32,820 nt of DNA, taken from NCBI GenBank assembly GCA_003170115.1, contig PMZS01000282.1, forward strand, positions 1-32,820, read 5' to 3'. The notes beneath the pieces are model-generated. The model was not told the origin of the DNA. It was given only the letters and a program-made list of their open reading frames with translations, and ran no database searches. This DNA comes from Spirochaetaceae bacterium. GTDB taxonomy: Bacteria; Spirochaetota; Spirochaetia; SZUA-6; Fen-1364. The position numbers and the translations under genes are program-made. Positions 1 through 9,893 of the stretch are shown here, in pieces; positions within the stretch are counted from its first letter, which is position 1; each line of letters begins with the position of its first letter.

Positions 1-1
1 C

Positions 2-1156
2 GACCAGACCCGGGCCGAGGTGCTGGAGAAGAGCCTCGCGGAGGTGTTCGAGAGCGTCGAAAAGAAGCCGATCCCGTATGCGACCCCCGAGATCAAGTCG
101 GAGGAGGCCCTGGAGCTGGGCAAGGACTTCTCCTTCGAGGTGATCTACGACACGTACCCCGCGATCGAGCTCGGACCGTACCTGGGGCTCGAGGTCGACC
201 AGCCGGAGTGGGAGATCACGGACGAGGACCTCGGACGGGAGCTCAAGGGGATCCAGGAGCAGAACGCCCTCTTCACGGACAAGGACGAAGGCGTCGTGGA
301 GACCGGCAACATCGTGAACACCGACTACGTCGAGCTGGACGAGTCGGGCGCCGAGAAACCCGGCACGAAACGCGAAGCGTTCGTGTTCGAGGTCGGCACC
401 GGCTACAACGTCTACAAGGTCGACGATGAAATGCTCGCAATGAAGAAGGCGGAGACCAAGCTCGTCACCAAGACCTTCGCGGAGGACTTCGAGACGAAGG
501 CACTCGCGGGAAAGACGGTAATGCTTCGAATCACGCTGAACAGCATCAAGGAGAAGAAACTCCCCGAGATCAACGACGAGCTCGCGCAGGACATCAGTGA
601 GAAGTTTCAGACCCTGGATGACCTGAAGGCGGACATTCGCAAAAAGCTCGAGGATGCGGTGAAGTCGGCGCTGCGCTCGAAGACGATCACACGGGTCCTC
701 GATTCAGTCGTGGAGACGAGCACGATCCCGCTCCCTGCTTCAATGGTAGACTACCAGCTGGAGGCCATGTGGCAGGACTACGCCAACCAGCTCCGCATCG
801 ACGAGAAGCGGCTTGCCGCGCTTCTGGAGCAGCAGGGCAGGAGCGTGGAGGACGTGCGCAAGGAATGGTTGCCGTCCGCCGAGAAGCGGGCTCGGCTTCA
901 GCTTGTGGTCTCCGAGATCGCCAGGAAGGAAGGGATCGGCATCGAGGACAGCGACCTGGATGCGGAGATCGCGAAGATGGCGGATGAGCGCAAGGTCACG
1001 ACGGCCGAACTGAAGGAGAGCCTTGCGAAGAACAAACTCGAGGACTACATGCGGAGCAACCTCCGCATGGACAAGCTGTACGACTTCCTCCTTTCAAAAA
1101 CCAAGCTCCGGCTGTCCGAAAAGCGGAAAGTATTGGACATTCTCCAGGGGAATTAG
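2..1156 (+). CDS. tig: Trigger factor (ribosome-associated chaperone/PPIase), 5' end truncated by window
   Basis: Frame open from base 2 (DQTRAEVLEKSLAEVFESVEKKPIPYATPEI...); trigger-factor-like N-domain, PPIase region and helical C-terminal domain; directly upstream of clpP-clpX, a classic gene order. Confidence 0.9.
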   Translation, partial: DQTRAEVLEKSLAEVFESVEKKPIPYATPEIKSEEALELGKDFSFEVIYDTYPAIELGPYLGLEVDQPEWEITDEDLGRELKGIQEQNALFTDKDEGVVETGNIVNTDYVELDESGAEKPGTKREAFVFEVGTGYNVYKVDDEMLAMKKAETKLVTKTFAEDFETKALAGKTVMLRITLNSIKEKKLPEINDELAQDISEKFQTLDDLKADIRKKLEDAVKSALRSKTITRVLDSVVETSTIPLPASMVDYQLEAMWQDYANQLRIDEKRLAALLEQQGRSVEDVRKEWLPSAEKRARLQLVVSEIARKEGIGIEDSDLDAEIAKMADERKVTTAELKESLAKNKLEDYMRSNLRMDKLYDFLLSKTKLRLSEKRKVLDILQGN

Positions 1157-1194
1157 GTACCATTAAGGATGAATGAAACAGAGGCGGAACTTCG

Positions 1195-1815
1195 ATGAAT
1201 GAGATGGACACCAACCTCGTCCCCATCGTCATCGAGCAGACGGGACGCGGGGAGCGGTCGTACGATATCTATTCCCGGCTCCTGAAGGATCGCATCGTGT
1301 TCGTGGATGGTGAGATCTACGACGTGAACGCGGACCTCGTGGTGGCACAGCTCCTGTTCCTCGAATCCCAGGACCCCGAGAAGGACATCCATCTCTACGT
1401 GAACTCGCCGGGCGGCACGGTGACCGCGGGGCTTGCCATCTACGATACGATCCAGTACATCAAGCCGAACGTGCAGACCATCTGCATCGGCCAGGCGGCA
1501 TCCATGGGCGCCCTGCTCCTTGCCTGCGGCACCCACGGCAAGCGCGTGGCCCTGCCCTCATCGCGCATACTCGTCCACCAGCCGTGGGGAGGAGTCTCGG
1601 GCCAGGCCGTGGACATCAGCATCCAGGCACGGGAGCTGGTGCGCATCAAGAAACTGATCGTCTCCTACTTCGCGGAGCATACGGGCAAAACCGCCGAAAT
1701 CGTCGAAAGGGATCTCGAGCGGGACTACTACATGTCCGCCGAGGAAGCCCTGGAGTACGGGCTCATCGACAAGATCCTGAAACGGGGAAAGAATGGCGAA
1801 AACCCCCAAAAGTGA
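1195..1815 (+). CDS. clpP: ATP-dependent Clp protease proteolytic subunit
   Basis: 206 aa; [45 protein letters not shown] (Ser nucleophile), ILVHQPWGG (His) motifs. Confidence 0.97.
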   Translation: MNEMDTNLVPIVIEQTGRGERSYDIYSRLLKDRIVFVDGEIYDVNADLVVAQLLFLESQDPEKDIHLYVNSPGGTVTAGLAIYDTIQYIKPNVQTICIGQAASMGALLLACGTHGKRVALPSSRILVHQPWGGVSGQAVDISIQARELVRIKKLIVSYFAEHTGKTAEIVERDLERDYYMSAEEALEYGLIDKILKRGKNGENPQK

Positions 1816-3046
1816 CGGTTTCAAGGTCTGCTCCTTCTGCGGGAAGAGCGCGGATGTCGCCCGGCGGCTGATTGCCGGCCCGGGCGTTTTCATCTGCGAC
1901 GAATGCGTGAACGTCTGCAAGAAGATCCTGGACGAGGAGGAAGAAAACCTCTCCCTCGAGTTCACGGAGGACATCCCCAAGCCGCGGGAGATCAAGGACT
2001 ACCTGGACCAGTACGTCATCGCGCAGGAGCAGGCCAAGAAGGTGCTCTCCGTCGCGGTCTACAACCACTACAAGAGGATCGCCCTTGGTCACAAGGTGCA
2101 GAACGAGGTGGAGCTGGAGAAGTCCAACGTCCTGCTCATCGGCCCGACGGGGACGGGGAAGACCCTGCTGGCCCGGACCCTGGCGCGCAAGCTGAAAGTG
2201 CCCTTCGCCATCGCGGACGCGACCACCCTCACCGAGGCCGGCTACGTCGGTGAAGACGTGGAGAACATCCTCCTGAAATTGATCCAGAACGCCGGCAACA
2301 ACATTTCCGCCGCCGAGCGCGGCATCGTCTACATTGACGAAATCGACAAGATCGCGCGGAAGAGCGGGGACAACCCGTCCATCACTCGCGACGTGTCGGG
2401 TGAAGGCGTGCAACAGGCGCTGCTGAAGATCGTGGAAGGGACGGTGGCCTCCGTTCCGCCCCAGGGAGGCCGCAAGCATCCCAACCAGGAGATGCTGCGA
2501 ATAGATACGACCAACATTCTCTTCATCTGCGGCGGGGCCTTCGTCGGCCTGGACGGCATCGTGGAGCAGCGGACGATCGCGCATCCGATGGGTTTCGGCT
2601 CGAACCCCAAGGGCGCCGGGGAGAAAGACCTCCTTGCCCTGTACTCCCAGCTGCAGCCGGACGACCTGATCCGCTACGGCCTCATCCCCGAGTTCGTCGG
2701 GCGCCTGCCCATTGTGGTTCCCCTGGAGGAGCTGGATGCCGTTGCGCTCCGCCGCATCATCACCGAGCCGCACAACGCCGTCCTCAAGCAGTACCAGGCC
2801 TCCTTCAAGCTGGACGACGTGGAGCTGGAGTTCGAGGAGCGCGCCATTGATGCCATCGCGCGAAAGGCCATTGAGCGCAAGACGGGTGCGCGGGGCCTGC
2901 GTGCCATCGTGGAAGCGCTCATGATGGACATCATGTTCGACATTCCTTCCATCAAGGGAGCGAAAAAGGTGATCATCACGGAGAGCGTGGTCACGAGCGC
3001 GGAGCGGCCCGAGATCGTCCTGTCCGGCCAGAAGAAAACCGCGTAG
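1793..3046 (+). CDS. clpX: ATP-dependent Clp protease ATP-binding subunit ClpX
   Basis: 417 aa; N-terminal zinc-binding CSFCGKS...CDECVNVC, Walker [16 protein letters not shown] Walker B. Start overlaps the clpP 3' end by 23 nt. Confidence 0.97.
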   Translation: MAKTPKSDGFKVCSFCGKSADVARRLIAGPGVFICDECVNVCKKILDEEEENLSLEFTEDIPKPREIKDYLDQYVIAQEQAKKVLSVAVYNHYKRIALGHKVQNEVELEKSNVLLIGPTGTGKTLLARTLARKLKVPFAIADATTLTEAGYVGEDVENILLKLIQNAGNNISAAERGIVYIDEIDKIARKSGDNPSITRDVSGEGVQQALLKIVEGTVASVPPQGGRKHPNQEMLRIDTTNILFICGGAFVGLDGIVEQRTIAHPMGFGSNPKGAGEKDLLALYSQLQPDDLIRYGLIPEFVGRLPIVVPLEELDAVALRRIITEPHNAVLKQYQASFKLDDVELEFEERAIDAIARKAIERKTGARGLRAIVEALMMDIMFDIPSIKGAKKVIITESVVTSAERPEIVLSGQKKTA

Positions 3047-3057
3047 CCGGCCTTCTC

Positions 3058-5670
3058 ATGAAACTGCTGCAGAAGAAGCACGAGCTTTTCATGGTTCCCC
3101 TGAAGGATCTCGTCGTGTTCCCCCGGATGATCGTCCCCTTTTTCGTCGGGCGTCGGCGCTCGGTGAGAAGCGTGGAGGAGGCCGGCCGGCTCGGACGACC
3201 TCTTTTCCTGGCGGCCCAGAAGAAGACCGCCGTGGAGGAACCGGGCGAGCGCGACGTAAACGCGGTCGGCACCATCGCGCGCGTGCTGCAAATGACAAAG
3301 ATGCCGGACGGCAAGCTCCGGCTGCTCGTGGAAGGGCTGGAGCGCGCCGCCGTGGTGAAGTACACCGAGACGCGCGACTGCCTCCAGGCGGTGGTGCGGA
3401 CGCTCCGCCCGGCACCCGAGGTGACGCCCCAGCTCGCCGCGCTCATGCGGACGGTCCTCACTCAGTTCAGCCAGTACAACGAGGTGGCAAAGAAGGTGCC
3501 CGCCGAGGCAGTAACTGCCATCGAGTCCGCGGAAGGTCCGGACCTCCTCGTCGATCTGGTGGCGGGAAACCTCCCCCTGAAGCTCGAGCAGAAGATGGAG
3601 CTTCTCTCCCTGGAGGACGTGAAGGAGCGCCTGGAGCGCTGCGCCGCGATCGTGGGCTCCGAGATCGAGCTGGCCAGCCTCGAGCAGGAGATCACGGGGA
3701 AGGTCCGACGCAAACTGGAGAAGACGCAGAAGGACTACTTTCTCAATGAGCAATTGAAGGAGATCCAGAAGGAGCTGGGCGCCGAAGGGGACGATCCCAC
3801 GGGGGCCAAGGAGCTCGAGGAGAAAGTGAAGGCGAAGGGCCTGCCGACGGAGGTCGTGGAGAAGTGCCAGAAGGAGCTGAAGAGGCTGGGACGGATGCAG
3901 CCTCTTTCGCCGGAGTCGGCGCTGCTGCGCACCTACCTGGAATGGGTGGTGGATCTGCCCTGGAAGGAAGCCACCGCCGACAACCGCGACATCGAGCGCG
4001 CGCGGCAGATACTGGACGAGGACCACTATGACCTGAAAAAGGTGAAGGAGAGGATCCTGGACTTCATCGCCGTGCGGCAGTTGAAGAGCCGGGTAAAAGG
4101 TCCCATCCTCTGCTTCATCGGGCCTCCCGGAACGGGCAAGACGTCCCTGGGCAGGTCAGTCGCGCGCTCGCTGGGCCGCAGCTTCGTGCGCGTCTCCCTC
4201 GGCGGCGTGCGCGACGAGGCGGAGATCCGCGGGCACCGCAAGACCTACGTGGGCGCCCTCCCGGGAAAGATCATCCAGTCCATGCGGAAGGCGGGCTCCC
4301 GCAATCCCGTTTTCCTTCTCGACGAGATCGACAAGATGAGCTCCGACTGGCGCGGAGATCCCGCCTCCGCCCTCCTGGAGGTCCTTGACCCCGAGCAGAA
4401 CCACACCTTCATGGATCACTACCTCGAGGTTCCATACGACCTGTCCAATGTCATGTTCATCACCACCGCGAACTCCACCCACAACATTCCCTATCCTCTG
4501 CGCGACAGGATGGAGGTGATCGAGATCTCGGGATACACCGAGTTCGAGAAGGAAAAAATCGCGGAGAAGTTCCTCGTGCCCAAGCAGATCCAGGAAAACG
4601 GACTGGAGTGGGCCGACATCGTGTTCCAGCGTTCCGCGATCATGCGGCTCATCCGCGCGTACACCCTGGAAGCCGGGGTGCGCAACCTGGAACGGGAGAT
4701 AGCCAACATTCTGCGCAAGATCGCGCGCGAGGCGGTGAAGAGCGGCGCGACCACACCCGCGCCCATTTCGGTGCCCGCTGATCCGACCGCGGACGCGGTC
4801 CCTGATGACGCGGCTGCCACGCCAGCTGCCACGGCCGGTAGCGCCGCACCGGCAGCCCTCCCGCCTGGCCCGTCGATTGGCGACGATAAAGAGCCGCCTC
4901 TTCCCACGGCGGATTTCAAGGTGGTGGTGAGCGGCAGGTCCGTGGAGAAATACCTGGGCAAGGAGAAGTTCCAGGAGAGCGCTTTCTCCCAGGACGTGAC
5001 GCCGGGACTCGCCTACGGCCTTGCCTGGACGGAGCTGGGGGGACAGCTTCTGGCCGTCGAGGTGGCGATCGTGGCGGGCAAGGGCGAGCTCACCCTCACG
5101 GGAAGCCTCGGGGACGTGATGAAGGAGAGCGCGCAGGCGGCGCTCACATTCCTCCGCGCGCACCACGCGGCCCTCGGGATCACGCCGGACTTCACGAAGG
5201 ACCGCGACATCCACATTCATGTTCCCGAAGGCGCGATACCCAAGGACGGGCCGTCCGCCGGCATCACGCTTGCCGCCGCGCTTCTTTCGGCCGTGGCAGG
5301 CGCAGCCGTCGCACCAGGCTTCGCCATGACCGGAGAAATCACGCTCACCGGCCGCATCCTGCCGATCGGCGGGGTGAAGGAAAAAATGCTTGCCGCCCAC
5401 CGGTACAAGATGACGAATGTCCTCCTGCCGAGGCGGAACGAGAAGGACCTTGAAGAGATCCCCCCGGAAGTGATGCACCAGCTCCATTTCCACTTCGCGG
5501 ACTCCGTGCTGGATGCGCTGGCGATTCTTTTTCCGCACAGGAGCTTTGATGCGCAGGAGACACCGCACCCGGAGGGTGTCGTGGACGCGCTCCGTCGGGA
5601 CGTTCCCCTCGTCTCTGACGCCCCTGGGGTCCCCGCAGTCGAACCGGCCCTGGACCAGCCCTTGCTGTAA
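3058..5670 (+). CDS. lon: Endopeptidase La (Lon protease)
   Basis: 870 aa; LON N-domain (MVPLKDLVVFPRMIVPFFVGR), Walker A GPPGTGKTS, protease motif PKDGPSAGITLAAALLSA; Ala/Pro-rich linker between AAA+ and protease domains. Confidence 0.96.
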   Translation: MKLLQKKHELFMVPLKDLVVFPRMIVPFFVGRRRSVRSVEEAGRLGRPLFLAAQKKTAVEEPGERDVNAVGTIARVLQMTKMPDGKLRLLVEGLERAAVVKYTETRDCLQAVVRTLRPAPEVTPQLAALMRTVLTQFSQYNEVAKKVPAEAVTAIESAEGPDLLVDLVAGNLPLKLEQKMELLSLEDVKERLERCAAIVGSEIELASLEQEITGKVRRKLEKTQKDYFLNEQLKEIQKELGAEGDDPTGAKELEEKVKAKGLPTEVVEKCQKELKRLGRMQPLSPESALLRTYLEWVVDLPWKEATADNRDIERARQILDEDHYDLKKVKERILDFIAVRQLKSRVKGPILCFIGPPGTGKTSLGRSVARSLGRSFVRVSLGGVRDEAEIRGHRKTYVGALPGKIIQSMRKAGSRNPVFLLDEIDKMSSDWRGDPASALLEVLDPEQNHTFMDHYLEVPYDLSNVMFITTANSTHNIPYPLRDRMEVIEISGYTEFEKEKIAEKFLVPKQIQENGLEWADIVFQRSAIMRLIRAYTLEAGVRNLEREIANILRKIAREAVKSGATTPAPISVPADPTADAVPDDAAATPAATAGSAAPAALPPGPSIGDDKEPPLPTADFKVVVSGRSVEKYLGKEKFQESAFSQDVTPGLAYGLAWTELGGQLLAVEVAIVAGKGELTLTGSLGDVMKESAQAALTFLRAHHAALGITPDFTKDRDIHIHVPEGAIPKDGPSAGITLAAALLSAVAGAAVAPGFAMTGEITLTGRILPIGGVKEKMLAAHRYKMTNVLLPRRNEKDLEEIPPEVMHQLHFHFADSVLDALAILFPHRSFDAQETPHPEGVVDALRRDVPLVSDAPGVPAVEPALDQPLL

Positions 5671-5682
5671 GGAGGGGCCTTC

Positions 5683-6873
5683 ATGAAGTTCGCCCGAAGG
5701 ATGTCGTCGGTCCATCGCTCGTTCATCCGTGAAATCCTGAAGGCCGCCGTCGATCCCGGGATCATTTCCTTTGCCGGAGGTCTTCCCAACCCGCGATTCT
5801 TTCCCGTGCGCGAGCTGGAGGAGGCGACGAGGAAGGTGCTGTCCTCCGACGGGGCTGCCGCTCTGCAGTACGCGACCACCGAAGGGTTTCCCCCGCTGAG
5901 GGAAATGATCGCCGCGCGTTATGCGGCGCGGGGAACCCGGGTGCGTCCTGAAGAGGTGCTGATCCTCAACGGCTCGCAGCAGGGGCTGGACCTCGTTGCC
6001 AAGGTATTCGTGGACCCGGGGGACGTGGTGCTGGTGGAAAGCCCCTCCTACCTCGCCGCCCTGCAGTGCTTCGGTTTCTTTGAGCCCCGGTTTCTGCCGC
6101 TGTTCATGGACAGTGACGGGGTCTGCGTGCGGGAGCTCACCGCCGCCCTGCGGGACGCGGAGCCGAAGCTCTTCTATGCCATTCCGAACTTCCAGAATCC
6201 CTCCGGCATCAGCTATTCACGGGAGCGGCGCCGCGAGGCGGCGAGGCTCCTCGCGGGCTCCTCCACGGTGCTGGTGGAAGACGACCCGTACGGGGAGATC
6301 CGCTTCATGGGAGAGGACCTGCCCTCGATCCGCGCCTGCATTTCGGAGGCCGGATCGACCGATTCATCGGTTCTCCTGGGAACGTTTTCCAAGATCGTCT
6401 CTCCCGGCGTGCGCCTGGGCTGGATCGTCGCCGGCACGGAGATCATGGAAAGGCTCGTGGTGGCCAAACAGGCTGCCGACCTTCATTCCAACGAGCTCAC
6501 CCAGCGCATCGTGCACCGCTACCTCAGCGACAACGATGTGAACGCTCATATCCAGCGGATCCGCGATGCCTACAAGCGTCAGCGCGACCTGATGGTAAGC
6601 GCGGTGAAGTCGCTCTTCCCCCCGGACGTGAGCTGCACGGAACCCGAGGGCGGGATGTTCCTGTGGATGACGCTTCCCCAGGCGGTGTCCGCCATGACCT
6701 TCTTCGAGAGGTCCCTCGAACGGAAGGTCACTTTCGTGCCCGGGGCCGCGTTCTTCACCTCGGGCGGCGGGGAGAACACCCTTCGGCTGAATTTCTCCAA
6801 TTGCGACGAGGCGATGATCGATGAAGGGATGACGAGGCTCGCACGGGTCTACTCCCAGATGCCGGGAGCTTGA
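5683..6873 (+). CDS. PLP-dependent aminotransferase, class I/II (2-aminoadipate aminotransferase/LysN-like)
   Basis: 396 aa; ISFAGGLPNPRFFP, YATTEGFPPLREMIAARY, VEDDPYGEIRF, GTFSKIVSPGVRLGWIV (PLP lysine). Confidence 0.88.
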   Translation: MKFARRMSSVHRSFIREILKAAVDPGIISFAGGLPNPRFFPVRELEEATRKVLSSDGAAALQYATTEGFPPLREMIAARYAARGTRVRPEEVLILNGSQQGLDLVAKVFVDPGDVVLVESPSYLAALQCFGFFEPRFLPLFMDSDGVCVRELTAALRDAEPKLFYAIPNFQNPSGISYSRERRREAARLLAGSSTVLVEDDPYGEIRFMGEDLPSIRACISEAGSTDSSVLLGTFSKIVSPGVRLGWIVAGTEIMERLVVAKQAADLHSNELTQRIVHRYLSDNDVNAHIQRIRDAYKRQRDLMVSAVKSLFPPDVSCTEPEGGMFLWMTLPQAVSAMTFFERSLERKVTFVPGAAFFTSGGGENTLRLNFSNCDEAMIDEGMTRLARVYSQMPGA

Positions 6874-6898
6874 TCAACACCCCTGCAACCCATAGGAT
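6870..6898 (+). promoter_or_regulatory. Candidate sigma70-type promoter for the histidine kinase operon
   Basis: TTGATC - 17 nt - TAGGAT (4/6 and 4/6 matches, ideal spacing), just downstream of the aminotransferase. Confidence 0.35.
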
Positions 6899-6922
6899 AG
6901 GGTTCGCTCTGGAGGCCGGTCT

Positions 6923-8683
6923 CTGAGACTCAGAAGCATACGCTCGAAGCTGCTTTTCTCCTTCGTCTCGGTGATCCTGCTCCCGCTCCTTACGCTTGGA
7001 ATTCTCGGGCCCTACATCTCGGCGCGAACGATAGAGAGCGAAGCCACAAGCCACACCGTGCAGCTCATCCGCCAGGTGACGCGGAACATCGAGTTCTACG
7101 TGCGCCAGACGGAAAGCATCATCTCCATTGTGGATGCCAACCCCGACGTGCAGGCGTTCATGTCGTTCCAGGGGTCTTCGCAGCCCTTCTCCCCGCGGGC
7201 CCAGGCAGCGGCCCGGCAGCTCCTGAAGTCGATCTCCGACGCGCATCCCGAGATCGCGGGAATCCTCGTGGTGAGCGCGGACAATCGCCCCCTGAGCAAC
7301 GAGATCCAGCCGATCACGCGTGATCCGCTCACCGACGAGAGCTGGTACAGGAAGGCGGTGGACAACCAGGGCACCGTGCAGCTCCTCCCCCGACCCATCG
7401 GCAGGAACCTGCGGAGCAGCCACGAGTACAGCGCCGACGAGGTGGTCTCCATTGTAAAGGCGGTCGTGGACCCCGGCTCGGGGCAGGTCCGGGGCGTCGT
7501 GCTCATCGACATGCGCCTGAAGGTCGTGGAGGCCATCTTCGACGACATGACCATCGGTCTGGGCGGATTCCTCTTCATCGAGGCGCCGGGCGGAGCCATC
7601 GTGTACACGCCCGTGAACCCCATCGTCTACCGCGTGCGCGACGAGTGGCTGGACACCCCGCGCACGAGCAGCGTTCGGCGCATCAAGGGGGAGGACTACC
7701 AGATCGTCTCCCAGGGCTCCGATTACACTCAATGGAAGACAATCGGAGTTTTCCCCCTGAACGAGATCATGAGCCAGGTGAGCACCATCCGCTATTACTC
7801 CCTGATCATTGCCGGAGTCACCGTGCTCGTGGCGCTCATTGTCGCGGTCTTCTTCACGAGCGGTATCGCGCGGCCGGTGATCGAGCTTCGGTCTCTCATG
7901 AAGGAAGCGGAGGAGGGCAACCTCGGGGTCAGGTTCGAGGGTCGGCAGGAGGACGAGATCGGCTATCTCGGCAAGAGCTTTAATACCATGATCGAGGAGG
8001 TCCAGAAGCTCATCGACATGGTCTACCGCGAGCAGCAGAGCAAGCGGGAGGCTGAGCTGAAGACCCTCCAGGAGCAGATCAAGCCCCATTTCCTCTACAA
8101 CACGCTGGACACCATCCAGTGGATGGCGCAGGAGCACGGCGCCCAGGACATCGTGAAAGTCGTCGGCGCGCTCACCAGCCTCTTCCGCATCGGTCTCTCG
8201 CGCGGCAAGGAGATGATCCGCGTGGCCGACGAGATGGAGCACGTCCGCAGCTATCTCATCATCCAGAAAGCGCGCTACGAGGACAAGTTCGACTTCACGC
8301 TCAGCACGGACGACGAGGTCCTCTCCTGCATGGTGTTGAAGCTCACCCTCCAGCCGCTCGTGGAGAACGCGATCTACCATGGCATCAAGGAGCGTCGGGG
8401 CCATGGCTTCGTCCGGGTGGAGGCGCTCCGCCGCGACGGGATGCTCGTCCTTCGCGTGAGCGATGACGGGGTGGGGATGACGCCGGCGAAGCTCGAGGAG
8501 GTGCGTGCCCTCCTCAGCGTCGTCCATCCGCACGGCGCCGGGCTCGAAGGCTACGGGGTTCACAATGTCCACGAGCGGATCCAGCTCTCCTTCGGCACGC
8601 GTTACGGCCTGCGCTTCGAGAGCGCACCGGACCGCGGCACCACCGTGGAGATCCTCCACCCGCTGTTGACCAGCGAGGAGTAG
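6923..8683 (+). CDS. YesM-like sensor histidine kinase (TM - extracellular - TM - HAMP - His_kinase - HATPase)
   Basis: ORF track starts at GTG 6971. I extend to CTG 6923 because GGAGG lies at 6911-6915 (7-nt spacer) and the extension restores a basic N-terminus and complete first TM (LRLRSIRSKLLFSFVSVILLPLLTL). Kinase motifs LQEQIKPHFLYNTLDTIQWM, LVENAIYHGI, VSDDGVGM. Confidence 0.88.
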   Translation: MRLRSIRSKLLFSFVSVILLPLLTLGILGPYISARTIESEATSHTVQLIRQVTRNIEFYVRQTESIISIVDANPDVQAFMSFQGSSQPFSPRAQAAARQLLKSISDAHPEIAGILVVSADNRPLSNEIQPITRDPLTDESWYRKAVDNQGTVQLLPRPIGRNLRSSHEYSADEVVSIVKAVVDPGSGQVRGVVLIDMRLKVVEAIFDDMTIGLGGFLFIEAPGGAIVYTPVNPIVYRVRDEWLDTPRTSSVRRIKGEDYQIVSQGSDYTQWKTIGVFPLNEIMSQVSTIRYYSLIIAGVTVLVALIVAVFFTSGIARPVIELRSLMKEAEEGNLGVRFEGRQEDEIGYLGKSFNTMIEEVQKLIDMVYREQQSKREAELKTLQEQIKPHFLYNTLDTIQWMAQEHGAQDIVKVVGALTSLFRIGLSRGKEMIRVADEMEHVRSYLIIQKARYEDKFDFTLSTDDEVLSCMVLKLTLQPLVENAIYHGIKERRGHGFVRVEALRRDGMLVLRVSDDGVGMTPAKLEEVRALLSVVHPHGAGLEGYGVHNVHERIQLSFGTRYGLRFESAPDRGTTVEILHPLLTSEE

Positions 8684-8687
8684 GGCG

Positions 8688-9893
8688 ATGTGGAAGGTCA
8701 TGATCGCTGACGATGAGCCGAAGATCCGCCGCGGGCTGCGCACCACGATCGAGCGCATCCGGCCCGACATGAAGGTGGTGGCGGAGGCCGAGGACGGCGA
8801 GATGGCCCTCGCCCTCGTCCAGAAGGAAACGCCGGACATCCTCCTGATCGACGTCCGCATGCCCTTCCTGAACGGCCTCGAGCTCATAGAGAAGATCAAC
8901 GGGATCCTGAGCGACTGCATCATCATCGTCGTGTCGGGTCATGACGAGTTCGAATACGCGCAGCGTGCCCTGCAGCTGAAGGTGTTCGAATACGTCCTGA
9001 AGCCGGTGCCGCAGGAAGTGCTCGCCAACGTCCTCGCCCGGGCCGAGGAAGCCCTCACCGAATCGCGCCGTCAGCGGCATTACGTTTCGTGGGCGCACGA
9101 GCAGCTGGAACGCAACATGCCCCTGCTCCGCGAGCAGTTCCTTCGCGACTGGGTGCGCGGACGGCTCTCTCCATTGGAGCTCGCCGAGCAGGCGGGGTTC
9201 CTGGGCATGGAAACCTCCGGACATCTCGCGATGGCCGTGATCCACGTGGCCGAGCGCGCGGTGGCCACGGCGCCGTCCGAGGAGCGGGATCGCCGTCTCG
9301 CCCTCTACGCGGTTCGCTCCGCAGTGGATGAGGCATTCGGCGAGTTCACGCCGAGGTGGGTCTTTCTCGACGACCATGACAATATCGTCGTGCTTGCCCG
9401 CTCCTCCGGAGGCCAGGCCTGGGTGGAGGCGGCATCCCGAACGGAGGCGCGCGTGGTCCCCTCGCTCTGCCAGGCGTTGATCGTCGCTCAGGCTGCGGTG
9501 GAGGATGCTCCGCACGGCGTGCCCGAGGCGTACGACGCGCTGAGCGCCGAGATCTCGGGGAAAGGAAGCCATCGAGGCCTCGTGGTCCTTGCCCAGCGCT
9601 ATATCGACGCCCACTACGGGGAGCCGACGCTGTCCCTGGAGGAAGTGGCTTCCTCCGCCCAGATCAGCCCGGGGTACCTCAGCCGGCTCCTGAAACTGGA
9701 GACGGGCTTCTCCTTCGTGGACTACCTGACCCGGGTGAGGATCAACAAGGCGGTGCAGATCATGAATGATCCGTCGGTCAAGGTGTACGAGGTGGCGGAG
9801 GCCGTCGGGTACCAGAGCCAGCATTATTTCAGCCGCGCGTTCAAGCGGGTGTTCGGCCGGCCGCCGGTCGAATACCGCAAGGGCGGCGCATGA
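8688..9893 (+). CDS. YesN-like response regulator with AraC-type DNA-binding domain
   Basis: 401 aa; receiver domain KVMIADDEPKIRRGLRTTIE...ILLIDVRMPFLNGLELI; C-terminal AraC HTH ISPGYLSRLLKLETGFSFVDYLTRVRINKAVQIM...GYQSQHYFSRAFKRVFGRPPVEYRK. Confidence 0.93.
   Translation: MWKVMIADDEPKIRRGLRTTIERIRPDMKVVAEAEDGEMALALVQKETPDILLIDVRMPFLNGLELIEKINGILSDCIIIVVSGHDEFEYAQRALQLKVFEYVLKPVPQEVLANVLARAEEALTESRRQRHYVSWAHEQLERNMPLLREQFLRDWVRGRLSPLELAEQAGFLGMETSGHLAMAVIHVAERAVATAPSEERDRRLALYAVRSAVDEAFGEFTPRWVFLDDHDNIVVLARSSGGQAWVEAASRTEARVVPSLCQALIVAQAAVEDAPHGVPEAYDALSAEISGKGSHRGLVVLAQRYIDAHYGEPTLSLEEVASSAQISPGYLSRLLKLETGFSFVDYLTRVRINKAVQIMNDPSVKVYEVAEAVGYQSQHYFSRAFKRVFGRPPVEYRKGGA

Noticed and set aside
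1793-1815. 23-bp overlap of clpP and clpX as a frameshift or fusion signal
   Set aside because: Both proteins are complete with normal termini; the overlap is ordinary translational coupling.
4156-5715. 519-aa minus-strand ORF antisense to lon
   Set aside because: Shadow ORF of a confidently identified Lon reading frame.
6755-8926. 723-aa minus-strand ORF antisense to the histidine kinase
   Set aside because: Long shadow ORF in GC-rich DNA; low-complexity His/Asp/Leu/Arg-rich composition, no recognisable domain, and the plus strand encodes a clear kinase.
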